From: Ipomoea triloba
Lineage: Eukaryota; Streptophyta; Magnoliopsida; Solanales; Convolvulaceae
Length of the DNA stretch: 64,000 nt
Assembly (NCBI RefSeq): GCF_003576645.1
Contig: NC_044930.1
Coordinates: forward strand, 140,305 to 204,304
Reading direction: 5' to 3'
Part shown: one piece after another, positions 1-10,774 of the stretch
Layout: each line of letters opens with the position of its first letter
How positions within the stretch are numbered: position 1 is the first letter of the stretch
The notes under the pieces: model-generated
The model's database searches: none
What the model was told of the DNA's origin: nothing
What the model saw: the letters and a program-made list of their open reading frames with translations, nothing else
Program-made: the position numbers and the translations under genes

Positions 1-147
1 GAATTGCAGTGACAACTAATGGAACATCTTGATCAATAGTCAATACTCAATACTATATAACTTAGGGTGCTCAAGTGATAAATTAGTCATATATCAGAAT
101 GGAAAGGGAAAAAATTGAAGGATATAGCAACAAACTGGAAAAATTAC

Positions 148-3025
148 CTCAACAACTGCATTACAATGTGAGATAAGAACTTGGAACATAATGGCACCTT
201 GCACATTATAGAACTCAAGAGTCCTAATAAAAGCACGGACGTCTTCATTCCCTTTGTATACAACAGCATTGATAGATGATGCACAACGTGAGAACTCGTC
301 TTCCCAATATGAGAGTGCAGGGCGAGTTGTGATTATCAAAAATGGCCGTCTCATATCTCTTGCAAAAGATGATATTAAAAGCACTGTCTTCAGAATACGT
401 TCCTGAAAATTCCAAACATTCAACTTCTTACTTCGAGTACAGATTTGATAATACCCTTATCAGTTTATCAATTCATGTAACAGGTCACACATATCATGGC
501 AAGGGGCAAAACTATATCGTGGACATGAAAACTGGACAAGGAACATTAATTAGTTAACCTGGCTGTCAATCACAACTGCATTTTTGCTAGTGTGCCAATA
601 TTTTAGAAGTTTGTTCACATAAATGAGCTGATTGCTGTGCACTTGAGCTGTAAATTCAAATGGGAATGTCAATAGCTCAGGAAGAGGACTTCTACTTCCC
701 TGCAGTAACATCAGAAAGAGACAATCATCCAGGTGCTAGTAAAAATATTCATGACAAATATCAGTAACTATTAGCTAGTATATAACCTTGCTCATTGTAT
801 TGGTTTAATAGTTAGAAGTACCTTATCCTTATCATTCTTGGAAGGATGCACCTCTGCGTTTGCCTTTTTATGATGACTTTCATAGTCACTGATCATTTTT
901 AATGCATTGGAGGAATTTAAACATGGAGCAGTGTCTAATTCCCAAGTAGCTTGATCATAATCAAGGCCTGTCCATTTCACAAGCCACTCATAACGGCAAA
1001 TGGAACCATTATCATTATGCCCCAGAGAATATGTTTCACTGGACTCCGGTAGTAACAACAACCTTTTCTCAAGCAAACGATGAGGCATAGTCCAATCTGT
1101 TTTCCAACTCACATTCTGAAGAAAGCATCTTAAAAATGTTAACAATCAATAAGCCCATAAAAGGAAAAAAAATGAAAAATATATTAATAGCTTTATATCA
1201 ATATCACCTTATTGTGTTTGTTAAATCTTGCAAGCAGTGCTGAAGCCTCTAGAGTCAACTCTGCCTCTGGAATCCAGCGGTTATGAATATGAGCAAGGCC
1301 TTTGTACTTTACCAAATATTCCTTCTGTTTATGCATCACTAACACCAGGTCCCAAAGTTACAGTTACAACAATGCACTGTTAATATGTTTTTAAAAAAAT
1401 GTAAAACCAACTCACATGAAATAGAATAATATGCAGATGGCCAATACCTTCATTTTCACAATCAGCTCCTCTAGAATCCAAAATAGACTCTACTCCTTCA
1501 GACACAGCATGAACACCTAATTCCATCTTCTTTTTGACACACCAAATACAGTACCATGCTCCAAGAGGGAAATATGTTAGTGGGGGGTCTACACAAGGGA
1601 GATGGAACTTCCTCCCACATCCTTTTCCAGCACAGCATCTGGAAAATAAGTAAAATAACACCTTCAGAATTTCGTGTCGTTATAATAGTTAGTGGCTAGG
1701 ACTATGGAACCATCTCAAATAAGACTGCTTTCTTATTTAGGGTTTCATCCCTGTATGTTGGCCGTGTGTAAATGACTTTGCTCTAGGAACATAAATGTAC
1801 CACAACCCTTACATGTTTAGGCTTGCCTATCTTTTCATTTCAGGCTGCTTCAACCAGTTTTAGTATAGCTAGTAACTTGCAATGGAGAATGAATGCAACC
1901 CAGTACTTAGAAAGGATAAAAATACTATTATTATTATTTTTTAAATACAAGATAGTAATGTACTCACAAGAGCTTTCCCCCTTCAGAGCATATCAGACAT
2001 TTGCTATGCTCACTTCCAATCTCATTATCCTGTTTGGAATTTATGTACTGCACATCACAAGCCTCTGGATTTGTAGGCTTCAAGTCAAGGTCAAGCAATG
2101 ATTTTGTATTGATTTTATCCTGTGTGTAGCAAAAAATAGTGACAGTTTACTTCAATTTGTTCAATTGTTCATAAATAACAGACCATATAAAAGATGCTCA
2201 AGACACAAATCAAAATTTCCCTCTCAAAGGTCCTTTACATCTTTTTCTCTCTTGTTGTCATTATCTTTTACTTTGAGAAGAGGACGGGGTAGGGAACTAA
2301 GTGAAGTTAAGTACTCATGGGTCAGACATAAGAACAAGTTAATTACAAGAAGTGATGTTCATGAAAGTAATTGAAGCAGGAAGAGAGACACCAAATAGGT
2401 AGGTAATTACTTGTAAATTGCAGGTAGAGGTACATTCTTGTAGGGAATCATCCAACCTGTGAGCAGATAAACACTAACTGAGCTTCCAGGTTTCTAACAG
2501 AAATATTAAACAGATAGCTAGGAATAAGGTAGTAACTTAATAAAACAGAATACCTTTCTTCTTTGGAATTTGAACAGGAGCTTTCTGGAACTCTCATGTT
2601 GGTTACACTGTGTTCATTAGTTCCACTGACAGAGCAACCACTTTCAGACAGCCTATCCTGCTTTCCATGTGCATTATCTGCTAATAGTATATGCAAGTTA
2701 TGCAGCTTAGAAAGAATTTGGTGTCTCCACGATAAAATATGAATTGCTATGATTCAGTTTAGACGGCTTAACATCATATCATATGTGTCTAAATTATGGT
2801 AGCAGCTAAGATCTGTCACATACATTACAGAACAGGTTAGTTTAATTTCAAATTAACAATAATGTATAGTGATAAGAGTTTACCTATGGCATTCACTCTC
2901 TTAACCCGTGATACTAGAAGTTTCTTAAATTCTCGTCCACTCAGCTTCCTCTTTCTTGAAGCTACATGCACAATTCCATGGTCCTCTTTTTCATGATTCT
3001 TTGCAGAACCCAATTGTGAATTCAT
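148..3025 (-). CDS. MOM1-like: MOM1-like chromatin silencing protein, 5' part (gene continues beyond the left edge)
   Basis: Nine exons are visible: 3025-2884, 2680-2554, 2456-2411, 2119-1968, 1638-1448, 1338-1208, 1115-822, 699-559, 402-148. They join in frame to about 493 residues. In order they encode a basic stretch (RKRKLSGREFKKLL), a PHD finger (CLICSEGGKLLCC, CGRKFHLPC, WYCIWC), a first chromodomain-like block (EYLVKYKGLAHIHNRW), a second (YEWLVKWTGLDYDQATWEL), then the start of an SNF2-like segment (PFLIITTRPALSYWEDEF). This order matches plant MOM1 relatives, which maintain transcriptional gene silencing in the nucleus. The SNF2 segment lacks a Walker A motif, as I recall for MOM1. 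The ATG at 3025 is the first in its exon. Relatives have a longer N-terminus, so coding exons may lie upstream. A candidate 5' non-coding exon ends at a good donor near 3874. CHD3-type remodelers are the alternative, but they carry an intact GKT motif. Confidence 0.8.
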
Positions 3026-3981
3026 ATCACTCAAACTTTCAATCCCTCCCCTTCAATGAAGGGAATAATTGTCACGATTTAGACAAGATGCACAACGCAA
3101 TGTCTTGTTGAAGTGACCAAAAAAACACTGCAGTCACATTTACAGTCAAGATGTCAATGCACTGGTAGACAACTAATAGGCAAAATATCAGCCCCCCTCC
3201 ATGAGTTCAACTCCCAAACCTTTGTGTGTGTTTATGTCGAATTGGTAATAACAATAGAAGAGGATGTTTTTGTGAAAAATAATTCAAATGATATAAATCA
3301 TTTGTAAGATCTAAAACAAAGTTTTTCAGGTCATACCACTTTACCTAAGTCCTAGAAATTTATTATCTCACAACACAATCTCTTTTATTATTATTACCAA
3401 TTCAGTGCATATTGATAAATATATTGCACACCAAAGAAACATAAAGAGGAGGTGAACAAAGACCCTGTCATAGTGGCATGCGTACAATGAGAGTGCAAAT
3501 CTCACCGAACACAGAAAATTCTGCAAAATCACAGCCTATTTAAACAGAGGCAGCTGATGATATGTATACACATTTTGTTTTTACTTTTTCTTTGTTGTTG
3601 ATCACAAACACGACTAGCCTTAAAAAAAGTGTTACATGGCAAGGGAAAGGATGCTATAACCTAAGCAAAAAATATTATATATGTCCAAAAGTAATGCTCA
3701 TGGTAGTATGGGAGACATGGGTGATTTTGGAGCTTTACATTCATAAACTCCATGTCTCCCTCCTCAACCATTTTTATAAAGCCCGTTAGCTTCCCATAGC
3801 TCTTAGCTTTCGAGCTAGGAGGCCAAACAGGAGGTTGGAAATTAGAGCTACAATGCAGAAAGCTTTACAAGGTTACCTTCACACGCTTGAGAAATCGCAG
3901 AGAGAGTGAGATATACTTCCACCGCCTGGTTAAATGGCTTTTCTCAAATCTCAACCAACAAATATAAAAAAAAAAAATAAA

Positions 3982-4022
<41 letters not shown>

Positions 4023-4027
4023 GGAAA
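3026..4027. other. Upstream region of the MOM1-like gene
   Basis: No coding exon recognised. On the minus strand a segment near 3960-3875 ends in a strong donor (GTGAAG|GTAACC) and could be a 5' UTR exon. The part from 3968 is almost pure A on the plus strand and runs into the assembly gap. Confidence 0.4.
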
Positions 4028-4560
4028 NNNNNNNNNNNNNNNNNNNNNNNNNNNNNNNNNNNNNNNNNNNNNNNNNNNNNNNNNNNNNNNNNNNNNNNNN
4101 NNNNNNNNNNNNNNNNNNNNNNNNNNNNNNNNNNNNNNNNNNNNNNNNNNNNNNNNNNNNNNNNNNNNNNNNNNNNNNNNNNNNNNNNNNNNNNNNNNNN
4201 NNNNNNNNNNNNNNNNNNNNNNNNNNNNNNNNNNNNNNNNNNNNNNNNNNNNNNNNNNNNNNNNNNNNNNNNNNNNNNNNNNNNNNNNNNNNNNNNNNNN
4301 NNNNNNNNNNNNNNNNNNNNNNNNNNNNNNNNNNNNNNNNNNNNNNNNNNNNNNNNNNNNNNNNNNNNNNNNNNNNNNNNNNNNNNNNNNNNNNNNNNNN
4401 NNNNNNNNNNNNNNNNNNNNNNNNNNNNNNNNNNNNNNNNNNNNNNNNNNNNNNNNNNNNNNNNNNNNNNNNNNNNNNNNNNNNNNNNNNNNNNNNNNNN
4501 NNNNNNNNNNNNNNNNNNNNNNNNNNNNNNNNNNNNNNNNNNNNNNNNNNNNNNNNNNNN
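4028..4560. other. Assembly gap (533 N) flanked by poly-A
   Basis: Bases 4028-4560 are N. The left flank (about 3968-4017) and right flank (4561-4618) are both near-pure A. The gap therefore sits in a low-complexity A run that the assembler could not cross, so its true length is unknown. Open frames reading through it are meaningless. Confidence 0.98.
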
Positions 4561-4596
<36 letters not shown>

Positions 4597-5255
4597 AAAA
4601 AAAAAAAAAAAAAAAAACAGAAACAGAGAGGAAAGGGGGAGGAGCGTGGGGGGTGGGGTTAAGGCGTTGAGGGGGCTGGGCATGCAATGGCAGTTTTTTC
4701 GTCGTACAGAATCGTCAGTCTGCTACTGTGTGCCTGAGGACTGTTGGAGTGTTGGAAAGAAAGGTGGGAAGGAAATACCAAGGCGGTATCGTCTCTGCAA
4801 ATGTACGACTACAGCTCAAAAAAAGCATGCTTAAAAAAGGAAAATACTAATTTCACTCCCAAATTCTTTTTTTAAACCTTGCACTCTCAAATTCTATTAT
4901 CAACTTTTACTCTTTCACACACACAAAATAGTAATGATATTGACATTTTTTTGGAACTCATAGGACGAAGATAACCCATCATTCATTATTCCGTCATGGA
5001 ATAAAAATGAAGAAGTACAAAATTGGAGTACATGTAGTAGACCTCGCGAAAAAATAGTTAAAAATAAATTTAAATTATGTAAATTTGGTATTTAGTTGGC
5101 ATGAATTGTAATTCAATAAAAGTAAAAACTACCGTGTTTGATTGGAAATTTGGAGCAATTCCCTTAACTCAATAAATTGTAATTCATATATCCCCATATG
5201 TATTGCAATTTCGAGTGGGAAGGAAATGGAAAAAAATAAAAATTGCTCATTATTA

Positions 5256-5256
<1 letters not shown>

Positions 5257-5305
<49 letters not shown>
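5257..5305. repeat. (ATT)n microsatellite
   Basis: About 16 uninterrupted ATT/TTA units. It produces spurious poly-Ile and poly-Tyr open frames. Confidence 0.95.
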
Positions 5306-5306
<1 letters not shown>

Positions 5307-5939
5307 ATAATCGCTCTGTATTACGTAATAACATTTTAGTCTTTATATCACTTCTTTATTTCACCTTATTCTTTTCTCATCAAATTACAATTATTTCCCA
5401 CAATAATTCCATTCTCCAAACCAAACGGCCGGGAGGAGTTCTACTATATAGATTTCATATTTCTACTCCCTCATTTTTATTCTTTGTTGTGACAATTCAA
5501 GATAAATTATATTTATACTCTGAGTCCCAGTGAAAATGTCAACATTCAAATTTTGAGATGAATACAAGTTAGGAGGAGATGTAATATTTTCCTATTTTAA
5601 GTAGGATTCACTTTTGATTATGGGTTTTTTTTTTAAAAAAAAATTGAAAGGAGGGAGATACCCATTTTATCACTTTTGATTATGGTTTGAGTGTTCTTAT
5701 ATATATGCGTAATTTATTTCTTAATTTGTATCTAAAAATTTTGTCATTTGGTTTTCAAAAAAAAAAAAAAAATTGTCATTTGACTAGGTATCTATCATTT
5801 GATCAATACTCTACTGGATTGACTATGTTAGTAAAACCATATGCTTATTAGTTTGTCTAGCAAGCAAATATGTCTCGAAACGGATCAAGTTTACCGTTTG
5901 AGACTTATATACTCATAAAATTTAAGTCTTTTCGAATAA

Positions 5940-6048
5940 TAATACTTGTCTGAAAGATTGACCGACACTGAGGTTTGAACTTACCCCTTCCACATAGATA
6001 TGTAATCGGGTACCACTAGACCACAAGGTCATTGGCATATGAACATAT
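5940..6048 (-). mobile_element. SINE-like remnant (tRNA-derived)
   Basis: Read on the minus strand, a pol III A-box-like start (GTGGTCTAGTGGTACCCG) is followed about 40 bases later by a B-box-like GTTCAAACC. The same head sequence occurs in the element near 28050. The 3' tail and target-site duplication are not clear, so the left boundary is uncertain. Confidence 0.5.
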
Positions 6049-6944
6049 ATTTAATTGTATTAGAGTCCGTAATACTCAAAATGTAATTATTGTTTCTAAT
6101 ATCACATTCAACAAGTGTGAAGGTTACAAAATAAAGTGTCATTAGTACTATTAATTTCACATCTCTCGTATATATTTTGGCAAAAACCTTTAAACCAAGT
6201 GTCGATACTGTTGTTACATTTTATAATGCGGGCACTCCAACCGCACATGTGTGTCTAAAAAAGTTTAAAATTTATGACATAATGTAGGGAAAAAAAAAAG
6301 AGAATAACAATCACAATTAAACTATTAACTTTTAGATACAATAATTATTATTCACCCAGATAGTAACAAATTTCTACTTCTCTTGCTGCAAATTGCCTTC
6401 TTGACCATTGGAAGGTATATATATCTTATTAAAATAATAATAATAATCCCATCAAACTTTAAAACATATTGAGATGTGGAGCTCTGATCTTTTGTGGGCA
6501 AATTAAATGAGTTAGAATTTAATTTTTTATTTTTTATTTTTTGGTTTAAATGCTGGCAAATTAAACGACCTTTAGATGTGGTAGTTAGGATTCGCGCAAC
6601 TAGATGCCGTAAGTTCCGTAACAAAGAAAGTAGGCTTACTTGCATGGTAATGTTGATCGTGCGTGCGTGCAGGATAAACAGAAATATACATTGACTCTTT
6701 GTGCTCTGTCATGATTGCTTGACTGCTTTTATTGATTATTTGACTGGTTGCTATTCATCATGATTACTAGCTAGCTAGCTATCTCAAAACTGGGTTAAAA
6801 TTTTCTCCATTAATCCAGAATAGTTCATCGCGTACAACCAAGCTACGGGTGGGGATGATGGGGTTAAGATGAGAAAATGAATTTGGTTACAATTGGATAC
6901 AAAATACGACAGGGATGGGAGTAGCATGCATGAGATGGATGAGA

Positions 6945-7355
6945 TCAGCAGATGGAGATTGAGATGTATGGATCCCTAGAAGGGGTAGGGGTAGCACATC
7001 TAACAACACTGATGAAGAGTTCCTCCTCACAAGGTATCCAGAATTTGGAGTCAGCACCCAAATCATATACTTGTTCTTCCTGAGTTCGATCAAGCAATGC
7101 CTTGAACAGTGGGTGGTTGAGCAACCCAATTTTGATTACAAACCTTTTCTGGTATTCCCCAACATACACTACAAAATGGCCCTTGGGAACATCCTTGGGG
7201 ATTCTTACTTTTTCATGCACTGATGCTGATGCCCAATTCCAACAACCACATTTGCAGCACCATTCATCAGTACTGCCTGCAAGAGGTTTGACTCTGCTAT
7301 CAATCTTCTGCAATAATCTGTTTAAGCATGCCTTGAAAATTTTTTGCTGCTTCAT
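6945..7355 (-). CDS. SAUR family auxin-responsive small protein
   Basis: Single-exon gene of 136 residues. The core VRIPKDVPKGHFVVYVGE, then KRFVIKIGLLNHPLFKALLD and FWIPCEEELF, is the SAUR domain: small, intronless, often auxin-induced proteins that promote cell expansion, in studied members by inhibiting PP2C.D phosphatases at the plasma membrane. The N-terminus (about residues 1-50) has several Cys (WCCKCGCW), an extension seen in longer SAURs. The start is the first ATG after an in-frame stop and lies about 150 bp from a TATA-like box at 7506-7515. The end, with CATPTP before the tail, fits the family. I cannot assign the subgroup. Confidence 0.92.
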   Translation of the reverse strand: MKQQKIFKACLNRLLQKIDSRVKPLAGSTDEWCCKCGCWNWASASVHEKVRIPKDVPKGHFVVYVGEYQKRFVIKIGLLNHPLFKALLDRTQEEQVYDLGADSKFWIPCEEELFISVVRCATPTPSRDPYISISIC

Positions 7356-7402
7356 GATTCCTAGCTAGCTAGCTTCCTTATATCAGATCAGATGAAGATA
7401 TG

Positions 7403-7428
7403 ATATATATATATATATATATATATAT
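7403..7428. repeat. (AT)n microsatellite
   Basis: About 13 AT units within the putative 5' UTR/promoter of the SAUR gene. Confidence 0.9.
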
Positions 7429-7505
7429 GATGTACACGTACGCACAGTTTGAATTGAGCTAGGGACAGAGAGGTAAAGGGCATTGACTGTACGAAAGCAG
7501 GAGAG

Positions 7506-7515
7506 GTTTATATAG
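7506..7515 (-). promoter_or_regulatory. Putative TATA box of the SAUR gene
   Basis: The minus strand reads CTATATAAAC about 150 bp upstream of the SAUR ATG. Position and sequence fit a plant TATA box. I saw no clear TGTCTC auxin element next to it. Confidence 0.5.
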
Positions 7516-7559
7516 GAGTTGGAGGGCGGATAAGTGAATGTTTGACAGCATGCATGTTC

Positions 7560-10010
7560 ATTAAATAATGAAACTAAGTAAGTTTAACTAGTCTGCATCA
7601 GTACTTGATGTATGTTCCCATGCTGTTGTACGAACATGAAGTGCAATTATATATACTATAACTTCTAATAAGCTGGATCAGAGAGTGGAGATCGAGGAAA
7701 ATTAATTAAATTAAAGATGATAGATAGATTCCAAAGCTTAGGTTGACCCACTGCACCCACCCCACATATGGAGAATGGTGCAGGCAGGCAGATAAGATAT
7801 GAAAGATGAAGGCCAGGCCAGGGGATAAGCTAGCTAGCATCTTGGGCAAAGTGCAGTGCCCATTATATTGCCCAGTTAAAGATGTATGTCATATATGCGC
7901 GCTGTCATACATTATACATGTCTTGAATTGGGATGGAGCTGAGATAGCCGGACCGGGGAAGAGGAGTGGGAAGTGGGGGCTTAGCTTTAAATCTTCAATA
8001 TTTCTGCGGGCTACTCCATATATCACCATTCAAATCATGCATATGTCAAAATCATGAATGACGACAGATACTACCTCAGCTCATTGGTATCCTAGGATGC
8101 TTTTATATATGCACTTTACTTAAATAAAGTAGATCCATCAGAGCACTAGATCAAGCATCATATCATCAAAGTAATCTCGAATTTAATGCTGCAGCCTGCA
8201 GGTGTTCATAATTTAATTAATTTGCTTAGGGAGTAAAATACATTAATTATTATATTTAAAAAGCAATTCATTTATTCTATTTCTACTTTGGTAAAGTAGC
8301 CATTTCGTATTTATTTCTAGCAGGTAGCAGCTGGTTGTGAATTGGTGAATATATGATAATAATATAATTGATGATTATCCATTTTTTGGGTCAATGCATG
8401 CAGATCAGAAGATTGCAGGAGTTGAGTACTGTACTGTCCGTACTGTGACACCTTATGTAGGCACATAACTCCTGCACTGTACTGTCTCCAGATCAGATTA
8501 TTATAGTAATTTCCCTAACTCCTCCAATCCTCCCATCCAATCGCGTCGTCGTATGTGAGAAAGATCAAAGATCCATGCATGGCCGGCCTGGACAAATTAA
8601 ATAATCACACTCCCTAGCTAGCTACTCATTCAATTAATTATCTCTGCACTGCACCCAAAAAAGATTTTTGTGTTGGTTTCATTAAAATCAAGAATTCCCA
8701 GCTCCCCGCCCTATATTATTGCTAGCTAAACTCAATCTACATCAAGTGAATTTTTCTTTGTTACATATACTTGCCAGATGTTAGAAAGATATAATCAGCA
8801 TATTATAAAAAGTTACATACATATTATAATTGCGATCCTCTATCCAACATATCATGTATATATTCATCCTCCATAGACACGTAGTACCCAAGTGCATCTT
8901 TACTTTAATTTGATGGTTGGGAAAACAGAATTCCTCAATTCATTTGATTTCATCATCATTCTACTATTTGTGCTAGCTGAGTAGCTGGTGGATAAAAAGG
9001 AAAAATAAAATAAAATAAAAAATAGAACAAGTGGACCGCCGGGTAAACAATATATCCTTGGTAGTCAACGAATGGAACCCATGCAGTGCAACACATGGGG
9101 CTGTCGTGCCACCTACGGGCATGGATATTTTGGAGCACAACCACACAAGTCGGTGTCTTAATTAAGGAAACTCTAGCTGCACTGCACTGGAATTTTCTTT
9201 TCGATGGGAACTATACAGAAATTAACTATTCTTATTTTATAGGAATTCAGTTTGATTAAAATATGTATATTTTCTTATGCACGCATTTTAATTAATTTCC
9301 TCTCCTAGATTTTGTACCTAATAATTATATACATTATAATATGTAACATATAAATTAAATACTCCTTATGAGATTACAAAATAAATACATACTTTACCTA
9401 AAGTGATTTGTTTCCTTGTTGTAATCTTTTACATGAGATCAAAAGACGAGTTTTATATATAGCGTGCGTTCGTAAATAAAAGAGTATGAACTATTGACTT
9501 TCTTAATTTGAATTGATCAGTTATAAACAATTTAAACTATTTTATCTCACTGTGAATTAGGGTCATAATACGAGGTTTATTTCGTGCACACTCTTGACGA
9601 TTGTTAATAAGAGCGAGTAATTAACAAATTTAATTTGAACGAATTAGTTATGAACAATTTAAGTTGATTTATTTTTGTGTGATCATTTGTCATGTAGAAT
9701 CATACTTCATAATATGATATTAATTTAATTTACATTTTTTTTTATTAACCATACGTTACTATGAATTTCTCTTGTAATTCAAAATAAAAGAGTATGGACT
9801 AGCGTGTAAATGGCTTCAAGTTACGAAACCATTAATTATACCGTATTGACTCATTCTCAATGACTCGACGCTTTTGTAACAGACCACTTGGCCCCAGATT
9901 CAATGCTCTCATTACTCAGGCTTTAATTATGCGTGAATAATTTTTTTTAAAAACCTTTTGTATCTACGTGGCTACCGTAATTTCCTGGCGTATAATGGTT
10001 ACCTTTGTTT
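7560..10010. other. Intergenic spacer
   Basis: A/T-rich DNA without a recognisable gene. Open frames at 7806-8057 and 8956-9144 resemble no family. A short inverted repeat (TGCAGGAGTT at 8415 against AACTCCTGCA at 8467) is the only structure noticed. Confidence 0.5.
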
Positions 10011-10774
10011 GATTAGCGGACTTTGTCTTGTTGCCGTGTGTGGACTTTTTTCTCACTGTTGGCCAACCAAGTCTTTGTTCTTGACTTGCAGCTGAGGAGG
10101 CTACTTTGGGCTCTGAGTTTTCTCAAAAATGATCAAAGACTGAACCTTTATTTGGTACTTGGTGAGTTCAGCTTGCCAGAAGTCAATCCTTGCATTCAGT
10201 TCACAAGCACAAAGGTGAGTTTTTCTTAGTTTAGAGAGACCCCAAGTTGATATTTTTCTTAGATTTGAGGAACTACTGGTCTCCCAAGACTACGATGTGG
10301 TTGAATTTGGTTCCTTTTGAGCCTGTGGGTCAGTATTATTGTGTCTTCACCCCTTTTTGTTTATCTTATACATCTTGCACTACCTGAACCAATTCTATAT
10401 GAGGAAAATGGAATCTTGTATAGGGCTTTGTAAAGATGGTGTTTCACCCCTTCATTTTTCACTCAGTTTAGCTCTACTGTTGACTATAACAGAGATTTTT
10501 ATGGAAAATATGCCTCTAGAGTTTTCAGGTTATAATTTTATGAGATTATTTGCATGTATTGGCTGCTTAACTATCTTAATTATGCATATAATAATCCCTC
10601 CTTGTCTTATGAAAGCTCAATTGGGATTTCCTATTCATGACTGTTATTGATGTTCTTTCTGTTATATGACATGCTTGAAATCTAATGTGAAAATGATATG
10701 GCATGCCTTACTTTACTAAAGTTGTATTCTTGAATCAGAATCTGTATTGACGGTACCCTGGCTTGTTGATGACC

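Larger units (their letters stand above)
4619..6944. other. Intergenic spacer, A/T-rich
   Basis: No gene recognised. It begins with a short G-rich patch (4622-4680), then A/T-rich DNA with an ATT microsatellite and a SINE-like remnant, which are listed separately. Short open frames here have no family resemblance. Confidence 0.6.

Noticed and set aside
3865..4683. Long open frames on both strands through the N gap
   Set aside because: They consist of poly-Phe/poly-Lys from A runs and of undetermined bases; no coding signal.
5142..5533. Open frames with poly-Ile and poly-Tyr
   Set aside because: Produced by the ATT microsatellite.
8415..8476. Inverted repeat TGCAGGAGTT/AACTCCTGCA as a microRNA hairpin
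   Set aside because: Arms of only about 10 bp with a 40-base loop; flanks do not pair.
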